Source: Roseibium sp. Sym1
Lineage (GTDB): Bacteria; Pseudomonadota; Alphaproteobacteria; Rhizobiales; Stappiaceae
DNA length: 64,000 nt
Assembly (NCBI RefSeq): GCF_027359675.1
Contig: NZ_CP114786.1
Location: 6,360,501-6,424,500 of the forward strand
Reading direction: 5' to 3'
The notes under the pieces were generated by a model, which was not told the DNA's origin, searched no databases, and was given only the letters and a program-made list of their open reading frames with translations. The position numbers and the translations under genes were made by a program. Below, in pieces: positions 23,782 through 35,300 of the stretch (position 1 is the first letter of the stretch; the number at the start of each line of letters is the position of its first letter).

Positions 23782-26391
23782 TCAGTCAGCTTTTTCACGG
23801 GGTTTCTTCGGCGCGGCGCGCGGTTTGCGGCCGGAGCCATTCGTCTTGCCCGCCGCAGTCTTGCGTGCAGCCGGTTTGCGCGGCGACGCCTTCCTCGGCG
23901 CATTGCTTGACGAAGCCGCCCGGGAGGGAACCCGGCCGGTTTCCTCAAGGGCTGCCTGCGCACCGTTTTTCCCGGTTTCCAGTGTCACGTCCGTCGCAAC
24001 CAGCGGGTCTTCGGTGATATCGCCCGACACGGGCGGCAGGTCGAGCACCTCGTGGAACCGTTGCAAGGTTTCCAGGGTGTGCGGCGTCATCTCTTCGATT
24101 GCGCCGGGAATATAGCGCACCACCCTTGTCGCCAACTCGCGTTCTTCCCTGGTCTTGAGCAGCTTGGGCAGCGCCGCGAGCGCCTGTTCCGGAGCAAACT
24201 CGGTGATCAGGGTCTGCTCCTGCAGCATGAAGCTGCGCGCATCCGGTGTCAGCGACTTGAACGGCTCGTCCTGGGTCAGCACCCTTGCCGAGCGTTCCAG
24301 CCGGTCGCGGCGGACATTGCCGCGGCTTTCCGCCAGAAGGATCAGCATGCGGATGACCGCCTCGCAGAACCCGCCTTCCTCGATATGCATCAGGGCCGCC
24401 TGGACCGGCGGCAGGCTGCGCAGCTCGTCCTTGCGCTTCAAGGTGCGGCCGGGCTGCCTGGTCCTGCCGAACCAGCGCATGTAGGGCGATCCCCACAGGC
24501 TGAAAAAGAGGTTTTCATAGGCCGTGTCGCGCAGGTCCCGGAACAGGTCCATCGACTGTTCGATCAGGGCGGCGTTGACCCGCTCCAGTTCGGCAAACGG
24601 GTTGCCTGCCTCTGCCGGAGCGCGCTCCCCCCTGACGCGCTCCGCCTGGTCCGGAAGCCAGGACAGGAACGGGTTGAGACTGGACATCATCGCGCGCTGC
24701 AGCCGGAGCGGATGGGTCTTGCGGCGCAGATCCGCGCTCTGTTCGGTGACGCCGGCCTGCACGAAGGGGCGCACGCAAACGTCATAGAACTCCGCCTGCT
24801 GCTCGGACGCCCGTGCCACCGCGGCGAACGGGATCTCATCGTCGCGGCCGTCATCGATCCTTTTCAGATCGTCCATCTTGCGTTCGTGGAAACTGACCGT
24901 GAATTCGCGCTCCAGCAGGCCGCCCTCGTAGTCGTCGATGGTCATCTCGTAGAGGCCCGGGGCCAGCGCCTCGATGGTCTTCAGGGTCGAGGTGACTTCC
25001 GTGTGTTCCTTCTTGGCGATCTTGGAGGACACAAAGATGCCGAGATGGCCGACCTGGTCGTGGATCATGTAGATGATCCGCTGCCCCCGGATGGCGATTT
25101 CCCGTTCGTCCGTATAGGTGTCGATGATCCAGTTGAGCGCCTGCTGCGGCGGCGTGATATTGTCGCCCCAGCTGGCGAACACGATGATCGGCGCGCGGAT
25201 ATTCTTGATGTCGACATTGCGTCCGGGCTCCAGCTGGGCCTCGTTCTTGGCCAGCCGGTTGCCGACAAAGAGCTGTTCGACGATCCACTTCATTTCCGCT
25301 TCGTTCAGCAGGAAATAGCCGCCCCACCAGCGCTCGAATTCCAGGAACCGTTCCGGCTCGGTGTCGACCTTGGCATAGAGGTCGTAATACTTGCCGAAAT
25401 AATTGCGGGCGGGATTGAGCAGTTCAAAATTCTGGACGATGTCGGCCCCGTCGAAGACGCCGTGACCGAGATCGGAGTAGTACATGGCGTTCCAGGTGCC
25501 GCCGAGAACGCCGGCATTGTAGCGCATCGGGTTCTCTCCGACCCGGCCGGACCAGGTGGCGACCGGCGCCCCGTTCAGGATCACCGGTCCGGTCAGGTCC
25601 GGATTGGAGGCCGCCAGCAGCAGGGTTGCCCAGCCGCCCTGGCAGTTGCCGGTCACCACCGGATTGGGCGCCTCCGGATGCAGTTCTTTCACCTTGCGCA
25701 CGAAGGCCGCTTCCGCGTGGGTGACATCGGCCAGCGTCTGGCCTTTTTCCGGCATGCGCCGGAAGGCAACGAAATAGACCGGGTGGCCGTCCCGCAGGGC
25801 GACGCCAACCTGGCTGTCCGGCTTGAAACCGCCGATGCCTGCGCCATGGCCGGCGCGAGGATCGATGATGATGTAAGGCCGTTTCCAGTCCTTCGGCTCC
25901 CGGCAGGGCACGTCCTTCGGCGGGATGATCTTCAGGAGCATGTAGCAGCTGGGACGCGGCAGGTCCGCGCCGTCGAGCACCAGTTCGTAGTCATATTTGA
26001 GAACGGGCGGGCAGCCGGCTTCCTCATGCTCCAGGAAGATGTCGCCGCGCCGGCGCAGCGTGTCCATGGTCAGCACCAGCCGCTGTGCCGAATCCTGCCA
26101 GTAGTCTTCCCAGGCCTTGTAAAGCTCACCCGATTTCTGGGCTGCGCCCACATCTTCCACAGCCTTGCCGGCATCCGACAGGTTCTGCTGCCAGCGCGCC
26201 TTGTGGGCCTCGGTGATCCCGGTCAGATGTTGCGTCAGTCCCCGTCCCATCAGCTCGGCCAGGTTGGCCAGTTCGGTCGCCTGGGCCTGATACCGGGTGA
26301 AATGTTCGGACGGACCCCAGGCGGTCGCGTCCTGGAGCGAATTCAGGAATTCGTTCTGTCCCTTTTCAAACGCGTCGAAAATGTCCTTCAT
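23782..26391 (-). CDS. DUF3141 alpha/beta-hydrolase, PHA-synthase-like, with basic tail
   Basis: An 869-residue protein. The central alpha/beta-hydrolase region resembles PhaC: IIDPRAGHGAGIGGFK forms the oxyanion-side loop and GNCQGGW (Cys250) is a PhaC-like nucleophile elbow with cysteine. Later segments include VFASWGDNITPPQQALNWI and DQVGHLGIFVSSKIA, which would hold the Asp and His. The last 55 or so residues are a lysine/alanine/proline-rich tail (KASPRKPAARKTAAGKTNGS) like histone H1 or phasin PhaF tails and could bind nucleic acid or polymer granules. Followed upstream by fabI, 9 bases apart. Confidence 0.82.
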   Translation of the reverse strand: MKDIFDAFEKGQNEFLNSLQDATAWGPSEHFTRYQAQATELANLAELMGRGLTQHLTGITEAHKARWQQNLSDAGKAVEDVGAAQKSGELYKAWEDYWQDSAQRLVLTMDTLRRRGDIFLEHEEAGCPPVLKYDYELVLDGADLPRPSCYMLLKIIPPKDVPCREPKDWKRPYIIIDPRAGHGAGIGGFKPDSQVGVALRDGHPVYFVAFRRMPEKGQTLADVTHAEAAFVRKVKELHPEAPNPVVTGNCQGGWATLLLAASNPDLTGPVILNGAPVATWSGRVGENPMRYNAGVLGGTWNAMYYSDLGHGVFDGADIVQNFELLNPARNYFGKYYDLYAKVDTEPERFLEFERWWGGYFLLNEAEMKWIVEQLFVGNRLAKNEAQLEPGRNVDIKNIRAPIIVFASWGDNITPPQQALNWIIDTYTDEREIAIRGQRIIYMIHDQVGHLGIFVSSKIAKKEHTEVTSTLKTIEALAPGLYEMTIDDYEGGLLEREFTVSFHERKMDDLKRIDDGRDDEIPFAAVARASEQQAEFYDVCVRPFVQAGVTEQSADLRRKTHPLRLQRAMMSSLNPFLSWLPDQAERVRGERAPAEAGNPFAELERVNAALIEQSMDLFRDLRDTAYENLFFSLWGSPYMRWFGRTRQPGRTLKRKDELRSLPPVQAALMHIEEGGFCEAVIRMLILLAESRGNVRRDRLERSARVLTQDEPFKSLTPDARSFMLQEQTLITEFAPEQALAALPKLLKTREERELATRVVRYIPGAIEEMTPHTLETLQRFHEVLDLPPVSGDITEDPLVATDVTLETGKNGAQAALEETGRVPSRAASSSNAPRKASPRKPAARKTAAGKTNGSGRKPRAAPKKPREKAD

Positions 26392-26400
26392 CGGGACCTC

Positions 26401-27165
26401 CTATCCAAGAATGCTGTAGCCGCCGTCGATCGGATGCACCGAGCCGGTGACGTTGAACGCCTCGCGGCTGGCCAGAAAGGCGGCATAGGCGCCGACATCG
26501 TCGATCGTCGCCAGGTGGTGGGTCGGCGCGCGCTCCGCGGCGTCGTTGAGAAGCGCATCGAATTCGGCAATACCGGATGCCGCCCGGGTCTGGAGCGGTC
26601 CGGGCGACAGCGCATGCACGGAAATGCCCTTCGGTCCCAGTTCCGCAGCCGCGTAGCGCGTGGCAGCTTCCAGAGCCGCCTTGACCGGCCCCATCACACC
26701 GTAATTCTCGACCACCTTCTGCGCGCCCATGAATGACACCGTCATGCAGGTGCCGCCTTCAGGCATCAGCGGTTCGGCCCGCCTGATCAGGCGCAGGAAG
26801 GAATGGACCGAAATGTCCATGGCCTGCGAGAACCCTTCGGCCGAGCAGTCAACCACGCGCCCGTGCAGGTCTTGCTTCCTCGAAAAGGCGATGGAATGCA
26901 GCAGCGTGTCGAGCCGACCCCACCTCGCCACGATTTCGGCGAAAAGCGCATCCGCTTGCGTCTCGTTGCGCACGTCGAGGGGGGCGACGATTTCGGCGCC
27001 GAGCTGCTCCGCCAGCGGGCGAACGAAAGGTTCGGCCCGGTCGTTCAGGTAGGTGATCGCCACATCCGCGCCCTGAGCACGGAACGCCCTTGCGCAGCCC
27101 CAGGCGATGGACTGGTCATTGGCAACGCCGACAACAAGGGCTTTTTGCCCCGTCAAATCAAACAT
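26401..27165 (-). CDS. fabI: Enoyl-ACP reductase, FabI type (SDR fold)
   Basis: A 254-residue short-chain dehydrogenase. The NAD-binding stretch is FabI-like (ALVVGVANDQSIAWGCARAF) and the active site is Tyr155-x6-Lys162 (NYGVMGPVK), the FabI spacing rather than YxxxK. It reduces enoyl-ACP in fatty-acid synthesis, or an enoyl thioester in a side pathway. It is the first gene of a two-gene unit with the DUF3141 protein. As it differs from housekeeping FabI (the usual family position is YxxxMxxxK in a longer protein), it may be a second, specialised copy. Confidence 0.85.
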   Translation of the reverse strand: MFDLTGQKALVVGVANDQSIAWGCARAFRAQGADVAITYLNDRAEPFVRPLAEQLGAEIVAPLDVRNETQADALFAEIVARWGRLDTLLHSIAFSRKQDLHGRVVDCSAEGFSQAMDISVHSFLRLIRRAEPLMPEGGTCMTVSFMGAQKVVENYGVMGPVKAALEAATRYAAAELGPKGISVHALSPGPLQTRAASGIAEFDALLNDAAERAPTHHLATIDDVGAYAAFLASREAFNVTGSVHPIDGGYSILG

Positions 27166-27356
27166 CTAGCGCACTGCTCCTGTCATCGGGACCGGCGGTT
27201 TAGACAACCGATCCGTCCCGCCACCACAAAATGCGGCCTCGAGCACAAGCCGGCACACATTGCAGTGCAACATAAACCTTGTGACGGAACAATGACCTTT
27301 CAAGGAAAATAAGGGTTAGTGCGGATCAATCCGCGCTATTGTGCGACGCAAAACAC

Positions 27357-27388
27357 AAAAAGCGGCGCCCCGGTAACCGGGGCGCCGC
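27357..27388 (-). terminator. Intrinsic terminator after katG
   Basis: GCGGCGCCCCGGT (27362-27374) pairs with ACCGGGGCGCCGC (27376-27388). On the minus strand the stem is followed by TTTTTGTG, so it ends the katG transcript. Confidence 0.85.
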
Positions 27389-27417
27389 AGACGTTCGATG
27401 CAGTCGACAAGGACGTG

Positions 27418-29866
<2,449 letters not shown>

Positions 29867-30781
29867 ATGATCAACATCACCCTCAAACAGCTGCGCTATT
29901 TCGAGGCCCTGGCCCGCCACGGCCATTTCGGCCGGGCCGCGGAATCCTGCGCGATATCGCAGCCGGCGCTGTCCATGCAGATCAAGGAAATGGAGGAAGT
30001 CCTCGGTGCCCCCCTCCTGGAACGCGGTGCCCGGCAGGTCCGACTGACCCAGTTCGGCGAGGTTGCCGTCGTGCGTGCGCGCGAGATCCTGCGCGCGGCA
30101 GACGAGCTTGGTGATCTCGCGCGGGCGTCGCGCGACCGGCTGGTCGGCAGATTGCGCATCGGCGTGATTCCGACCGTTGCCCCCTATCTTCTGCCACGCG
30201 TCGTCGGCGACCTGACGGAGACCTATCCCGAGCTTGATATCCATGTGCGCGAGACTGTCACGCCGAAGTTGATCCAGGAACTCGGCGACGGCCAGCTCGA
30301 CACGGCGATTGTTGCCCTGCCCGTCTCGGAGACCTCCCTCGACGAGACGCCCCTCTTCGACGAACGTTTCGTCCTGGTCCGCTCCGCAAAGGAGGCGAAT
30401 GCGCCTCTGCCCAATGCAGATTCCTTGCGGGAAATGCGCCTGCTGCTGCTCGAGGAGGGCCACTGTTTTCGCGACCAGGCCCTGTCCTTCTGCAACCTGC
30501 CCTCCGGCCCGCCCCGCGAGGTTCTCGATGCCAGCTCGCTGTCGACCCTTGTACAGATGGTCAGCGCCGGCATGGGGGTGACCCTGATCCCGGAAATGGC
30601 GGTGCCGGTGGAAACCCGCTCCGCCTCCGTCTCCATTTCCCGCTTCGAGGTGCCGGAGCCCCGGCGCACGGTCGGCATGGTCTGGCGCAAGTCCAGTCCC
30701 CTTGCCGGGCAGCTCACCGAGATCGCCGACATCGTGCGCAAGGCGGCCGGTCATCTGCCCCATCAGGCCTCCGGCCAATGA
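29867..30781 (+). CDS. oxyR: Peroxide-sensing LysR-type regulator OxyR
   Basis: A 304-residue LysR regulator with an N-terminal HTH (LKQLRYFEALARHGHFGRAA, SQPALSMQIKEME) and a regulatory domain carrying the redox pair Cys200 and Cys209 in GHCFRDQALSFC, equivalent to Cys199/Cys208 of E. coli OxyR. Oxidation of the pair by peroxide would activate katG, which is divergently transcribed. The gene ends 29 bases from the convergent MFS gene. Confidence 0.95.
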   Translation: MINITLKQLRYFEALARHGHFGRAAESCAISQPALSMQIKEMEEVLGAPLLERGARQVRLTQFGEVAVVRAREILRAADELGDLARASRDRLVGRLRIGVIPTVAPYLLPRVVGDLTETYPELDIHVRETVTPKLIQELGDGQLDTAIVALPVSETSLDETPLFDERFVLVRSAKEANAPLPNADSLREMRLLLLEEGHCFRDQALSFCNLPSGPPREVLDASSLSTLVQMVSAGMGVTLIPEMAVPVETRSASVSISRFEVPEPRRTVGMVWRKSSPLAGQLTEIADIVRKAAGHLPHQASGQ

Positions 30782-30810
30782 CACCCGGCGCCCCTTTCTC
30801 CTGAGGGGTG

Positions 30811-31977
30811 TCAGCGCCTGGAAAAGGTCACGCCGCCGAGGACCGCCATCACCGCGGCAAGGCCGAGCAGCACCGCCCGGGCATCGTCCCCGGCAGCGAA
30901 CAGCGCCACCACCAGACCGGCCAGCGGCTGGGACAGGTTGTTGAGGCAGATGATGACGCCGGTCGTCTTGCCGAATTCCGCCGGCGGGATGATCTCCTTG
31001 CGCAGGGTCCTGACATAGATGTTGAACATCTTGTCGAAGCCGGCGATGAGCAGGAATCCGGTAGCATAAATGAGCGGGTGGGCCCCCAGTCCCGTCAGGA
31101 CCGCGCCGAGGCAGATCAGGGCGTAGGCCGTCAGGCCGAGCGTACCCAGACGAAACGCCACATGGGCGGTCAGCGTCAGAACGGCAAGCGTCGCCAGCGC
31201 ACCGCCGACCTGCAGCCAGGCGTAGACCTGTTCACTCTGGGCGAAGAACCCGGTCATCATGGCGGCGGCGGTTGCAAGGGTCGCCCCGATGATCAGGTTG
31301 ACCCCGGCAGCCTGCAGGATCGCGCGCATGAGGCCGGGCAGCTGCCAGACCAGGGTCAGCGCATGTGTCAGGTCCGCCAACGGATGGCGGTTCAGCCTGC
31401 CGTCCGGCACTGCCTGCATGCGGGCCTGCCCCGGCCACAGCAGGAAGGCAAGATCGGCCAGCACGAACAGGGCCGTCGCCAGGACGACAACCGCCTGCCA
31501 CGGCCATAGCGCCATCAGGTAGGCCGCCACAAGCGGCCCCAGGACCACGCCCATCTGCGCGGCGATCTGGCCGTAGCTGGCGACCTTCTCGAAACGCTGG
31601 TCGGCGAAGGCGCGCACAAGCACCATTTCCAGCGCCAGGAGGCCCTGGGTCGTCAGAACGCCGACAACGGCGGAGAGGCCGATCAGCCACCAGACGCCCC
31701 CGAAAGCGATCTGCCCGGCGATGCCGAGCGCACAGGCAGCCGCCCTCAGGATCCGGCTGACACGCAGCAACAGGATCGGCGAGACCCGGTCGCACAGGAT
31801 ACCGGCGACGGGAAAGGTCAGGTAACGCGGCAGGGTCTCGAAGAAAAACGCCAGTCCCGACCAGGCGACATTGCCGGTGATCTGGAAGATCACCAGCGGC
31901 ACCAGGAACAGGAGGATCTGGTCGGCCAGCACCGTCAGGAACATGGACGCGAAAAACGCGCGGTCGCGGACAAGCAT
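30811..31977 (-). CDS. MFS transporter
   Basis: A 388-residue membrane protein with about 12 hydrophobic segments. The first begins directly after the start (RDRAFFASMFLTVLADQILL), and the loop between helices 2 and 3 reads FFETLPRYLTFPVAGILCDRVSPILLLR, the position of the MFS motif A. Helices alternate with short charged loops to residue 388. ATG at 31977 is used; a GTG at 32019 would add 14 residues. It is convergent with oxyR. Substrate unknown; an efflux role is plausible. Confidence 0.85.
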   Translation of the reverse strand: MLVRDRAFFASMFLTVLADQILLFLVPLVIFQITGNVAWSGLAFFFETLPRYLTFPVAGILCDRVSPILLLRVSRILRAAACALGIAGQIAFGGVWWLIGLSAVVGVLTTQGLLALEMVLVRAFADQRFEKVASYGQIAAQMGVVLGPLVAAYLMALWPWQAVVVLATALFVLADLAFLLWPGQARMQAVPDGRLNRHPLADLTHALTLVWQLPGLMRAILQAAGVNLIIGATLATAAAMMTGFFAQSEQVYAWLQVGGALATLAVLTLTAHVAFRLGTLGLTAYALICLGAVLTGLGAHPLIYATGFLLIAGFDKMFNIYVRTLRKEIIPPAEFGKTTGVIICLNNLSQPLAGLVVALFAAGDDARAVLLGLAAVMAVLGGVTFSRR

Positions 31978-32106
31978 CAGGCGGCTTTCAGAGAGGCGTG
32001 AGTGGCAGGTAGACAACACCTAACACTCACATCCGCCAGCGGCAAGCGGCTGTCTTCGGCCATTTCAATCGTTTTAATTTGACGAGTTGCCCGCTCTCAC
32101 CGGATG

Positions 32107-32775
32107 TCAGACCTTGCGGGCAACCACGAACCGGCTGTAGGGGGCCGGGTAGGTTCCCGTCTCGATGATCTCGAAGCCGGCCTGCGTGATCGTCTGCTCC
32201 AGGGTATCGAACGAAAATATGCGCACGAAAGGGGCCTTGCCGATCAGTTGAAGCGCCTTGATCATCGGACCGAACAGCCAGGCCTTTTTCCGAAGGCAGA
32301 CGGTCTTGGAGATGAACAGTCCGCCGGGTTTCAATAGATGATGCACCCGTTCCAGCAGGTCCTCAGGGGTCTCGACGAGGTGCAGGAAGTTGAACCCGAG
32401 CACGGCATCGTAGTGTCCGCCGTTCAGCGGCTCGACCCTCTCACTGAAGCCGTCGGCGACCGCGAAGCTCAATCCCTCCGGGGCCGATCCGTCCGCCCTC
32501 CCGGCGGCGAGTTTCTCTTCCGCGATGTCGATCATGCCCTTGGCAAAATCCGTTGCCCTGTAGGATTTCACGTTGCCAGCAAGGAGCAACGCGGTCGAAC
32601 CGGTGCCACAGCCGAGTTCAAGCACGGCATCATTCGGACCAAGATGCTCGATCGTGCGCGCAAGGGTCTTTTTGTAGGCTTCCTCGTTTCTGATCGGGGA
32701 AGCAGCGTATTTGCGGGCTGCCTTGTCCCAGAAACGGGTCGACAGGCCGCCTTGTTGTGTCAGTGTCATTGTCAT
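32107..32775 (-). CDS. Class I SAM-dependent methyltransferase
   Basis: A 222-residue methyltransferase. Motif I is VLELGCGTGSTALLLAG (near residue 52); an acidic residue of motif II follows in YRATDFAKGMIDIAEEK; YDAVLGFNFLHLVETPEDLL and LLKPGGLFISKT are later core motifs. The overall pattern resembles UbiE/COQ5-like small-molecule methyltransferases. The substrate cannot be deduced. Upstream (higher coordinates) lie a small ORF and a LysR regulator. Confidence 0.85.
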   Translation of the reverse strand: MTMTLTQQGGLSTRFWDKAARKYAASPIRNEEAYKKTLARTIEHLGPNDAVLELGCGTGSTALLLAGNVKSYRATDFAKGMIDIAEEKLAAGRADGSAPEGLSFAVADGFSERVEPLNGGHYDAVLGFNFLHLVETPEDLLERVHHLLKPGGLFISKTVCLRKKAWLFGPMIKALQLIGKAPFVRIFSFDTLEQTITQAGFEIIETGTYPAPYSRFVVARKV

Positions 32776-32919
32776 CTCTGATCTGTCCAGTTTCGTCTCA
32801 TGCGGAGGGGTGCTCCACCGTCACACTCCTGGCTGCGCGCAGAACTTTAACGCCGGGAACAAACATGCCCCCGGCCTGCGTTGCGTCGCAAAGCCGTAAA
32901 TACCCGGGTTCTGGCCCGC

Positions 32920-33066
32920 CTATTTCTTCCGACCGCCGGTCCCGCGCAGGCCGATTTTCTGAAGAATGTCACGACCGATATCGCGGCCGCCCGTGGGGGA
33001 CGCCAGGAAATCCAGAACCGAAAGAACGATATTTGCCAACTGGATCATCAACGAGGACGAGGACAT
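32920..33066 (-). CDS. Small hypothetical protein, 48 residues
   Basis: A 48-codon ORF. It starts at ATG 33066 with AAGGAGA 5 bases upstream, one of the best ribosome sites in the region, and ends in TAG. The product begins MSSSSLMIQLANIVLSVLDF, so a short polar start precedes a 13-residue amphipathic or hydrophobic stretch; the rest is basic and glycine-rich (IGLRGTGGRKK end). It is divergent from the LysR gene at 33151. No homologue is recognised. It could be a small membrane-associated protein or peptide regulator. Confidence 0.5.
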   Translation of the reverse strand: MSSSSLMIQLANIVLSVLDFLASPTGGRDIGRDILQKIGLRGTGGRKK

Positions 33067-33150
33067 TGGCGTCTCCTTTCCCGATTAACGTAGCCTCATC
33101 AGAAAAGAATGGAAATTGCGGAATTTTGCGTAGTTGATATACATATTTGC

Positions 33151-34065
33151 ATGAACTGGCAGACCATCACCTTCGACTGGAACCAGGCCCGTGCCTTTCT
33201 CGTCACCGCCGAGGAAGGCTCTCTCTCGGCCGCCGCGCGCGCGCTCGGCCTGACACAGCCGACCTTGAGCCGGCAGGTGGCCGCCCTTGAAGAAACCCTG
33301 GGCGTTACACTGTTCCAGCGGGTGTCCAAGTCGCTCATCCTGACGGAGGCCGGGGTCGAGCTGGTTGACCATGTCCGCGCCATGGGCGAGGCCGCCAGCC
33401 GCGTGTCCCTCGCCGCATCGGGCAAATCGCAGCAGGTCGAGGGACTGGTGACCGTCTCGACCACGGACCTGATGGCCGCGCATGTCCTGCCCGACATCCT
33501 CAGGAACCTGCGCGAGGTGGCGCCCGGGATCGAGGTAAAGCTGCTGTGTACCAACAGCCTCAGCGACCTGCGCCGCCGCGAAGCCGATATCGCCATCCGC
33601 CATGTCGCGCCCGACCATCCGGACCTTTTTGCCCGCAAGCTGCGCGAGGCCCCTGCCCGCGTCTTCGGCGCAAGATCCCTTGTCGAACAATACGAGCGGC
33701 CGCTGACAAAAGCCGACGCGCCGGAGATGGATTTCATCGGCTTCGACAACAACGAGGAACTGGTCGGTTACTTAAGGGCCTTCGGACTGGAGGTCAGCGA
33801 GGCCAATATCCGCCTCGGCTCGCCGAACGGCGTTGTCGCCTGGGAACTGGTTCGCCAGGGCTTCGGCCTGTCGATCATGGCCGACGAGATCGCCGCCCGC
33901 TTTCCCGAGATCGTGCCGGCCTTCACGGATCTCGACCCGATCACCTTCCCGATCTGGCTGGTCACCCACCGCGAACTGCACACCAGCCGAAGGATCCGGG
34001 TGGTGTTCGATCATCTGGCGGAAGGGCTGTTGAAGGTTAAGCCGACCAATATATCTGGAGACTGA
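33151..34065 (+). CDS. LysR-family transcriptional regulator
   Basis: A 304-residue regulator with the N-terminal HTH in residues 10-70 (NQARAFLVTAEEGSLSAAAR, LTQPTLSRQVAALEE) and a periplasmic-binding-like effector domain from about residue 95 (VTVSTTDLMAAHVLPDIL). No ribosome site precedes ATG 33151; a TATACAT sequence 13 bases upstream could be a -10 box, so a leaderless message is possible. The HTH sequence resembles regulators that repress single divergent genes. The target is unknown; the small ORF at 33066 is the nearest divergent gene. Confidence 0.88.
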   Translation: MNWQTITFDWNQARAFLVTAEEGSLSAAARALGLTQPTLSRQVAALEETLGVTLFQRVSKSLILTEAGVELVDHVRAMGEAASRVSLAASGKSQQVEGLVTVSTTDLMAAHVLPDILRNLREVAPGIEVKLLCTNSLSDLRRREADIAIRHVAPDHPDLFARKLREAPARVFGARSLVEQYERPLTKADAPEMDFIGFDNNEELVGYLRAFGLEVSEANIRLGSPNGVVAWELVRQGFGLSIMADEIAARFPEIVPAFTDLDPITFPIWLVTHRELHTSRRIRVVFDHLAEGLLKVKPTNISGD

Positions 34066-34100
34066 TCGGCCGGGTTTTCAGGCCGGGCTGGCGTTTCGGT

Positions 34101-35234
34101 TCAGTTTTTGCCCGCCAGACTGTTCCACGCTGAATAAAGCGTTGAATGCAGCAGGGAGTGGCGCTCGCCGAAGCGGACGACAACCAGATCCTCCCCTGGC
34201 ATTATGTAAACGATCTGCCCGCCCTGCCCCATCATGTAGGAAAACGGGCCCTGGAGCGCTTCGCCCGGCCGGTCGAGGACGTTGTGACGGATATGCGACC
34301 CGTATGTGCCGTCTGACCGGCCCTTGCCGGAAAGGCCGGCGCCGAAATAATCGCCCCACAGATTTTGCGGCAAGAACGGCCGTTCAGGCGTCCCGTTGGT
34401 CATCAGGTAGCGCCCGACCCTGAGCCAGTCCTTCGGGGTGGCGTAAAGGCAGCAATAGGCCGTGACCGGCCCATCCTTTCCGTGCCTCAGCCAATGAGCC
34501 TCACCAGCACCGGCAGGCAGCCAGATACGCTCCGTAACCAGCTGGTGGAGCGGCCGGCCATAGACCGTTTCAAGCACATGTCCGAGCACGGCGGTATTCA
34601 CATTCTGGTAGACGAACAGGTCCATCTTTTCCGGCGAGACCTTCAACTGGTCTTCAACAGCGGAGATGCTGCCGGCATGGAGCTGCGCCAGTTTCCCGAA
34701 CGGGTTATAGGTTGTCAGTCGGTCCTGCTTGTCCGCTCCGTCCGCTTCGAAATCGAGCCCGCTGCGCATCTCCAGAAAGCTGCCGACCGGCCTGTTGCGG
34801 AAATCTTCGGTCCCGAACCCGGACAAATAGGTGCCGACCGGATCGTCCAGGTTGGAGATCTTCCCCTCTGATACGGCCCGAAGGACAAGCGCGCCGACCA
34901 CGCTCTTGATCAGCGAGTAGGAATTGAACCTGGTCTGTGGTCCGTAGCCGTCGGCATAGTTCTCCAGAACAAGGCGGCCGCCGTGAAGCACCAGCAGGGC
35001 GTGGCTGCCGGAGTCCTTGAACAGGTCTTGTCCACGCGTATTCAGTTGAGCGAGAGCCGGTACCTGGTGAAGTGGCCTGGGTTGGCCCGGGATCGTTTCG
35101 AACGATCCGAGCGCCGGCCAGACCGAGCGCGGATAGGCCGCCTGCAGCGGCTCGAACAGGCCACTGGCATAGGCCACCGTCAAGCCGCCTAGGCCAGCGA
35201 CTGCAATCAGAGAAAAAGCTTTCAGAAATCGCAT
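34101..35234 (-). CDS. Serine hydrolase, class C beta-lactamase-like
   Basis: A 377-residue protein of the beta-lactamase/penicillin-binding-protein fold. The N-terminal hydrophobic segment (FLKAFSLIAVAGLGGLTVAY) is a signal or anchor. The catalytic SxxK is Ser107-x-x-Lys110 (NSYSLIKS) and the YxN motif is in VYQNVN near residue 210. GGQIVYIMPGEDLVVVR near the end takes the place of the KTG box region. It is more like the esterase/6-aminohexanoate hydrolase branch than true AmpC, so antibiotic resistance should not be assumed. Confidence 0.85.
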   Translation of the reverse strand: MRFLKAFSLIAVAGLGGLTVAYASGLFEPLQAAYPRSVWPALGSFETIPGQPRPLHQVPALAQLNTRGQDLFKDSGSHALLVLHGGRLVLENYADGYGPQTRFNSYSLIKSVVGALVLRAVSEGKISNLDDPVGTYLSGFGTEDFRNRPVGSFLEMRSGLDFEADGADKQDRLTTYNPFGKLAQLHAGSISAVEDQLKVSPEKMDLFVYQNVNTAVLGHVLETVYGRPLHQLVTERIWLPAGAGEAHWLRHGKDGPVTAYCCLYATPKDWLRVGRYLMTNGTPERPFLPQNLWGDYFGAGLSGKGRSDGTYGSHIRHNVLDRPGEALQGPFSYMMGQGGQIVYIMPGEDLVVVRFGERHSLLHSTLYSAWNSLAGKN

Positions 35235-35300
35235 GGTCTTTGCTGTCCGCCGGGAACCCCCATCAAGGCAAAGGATCGTGTCGACAAAAGGACCGGCTGC

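Noticed and set aside
24052..26736. 894-codon plus-strand ORF opposite the DUF3141 gene
   Set aside because: Caused by high GC and low stop frequency on the antisense strand; spans two genes on the other strand.
34101..35234. Antibiotic-resistance beta-lactamase
   Set aside because: The SxxK and YxN motifs fit the wider serine-hydrolase family; the KTG box typical of AmpC is not evident.
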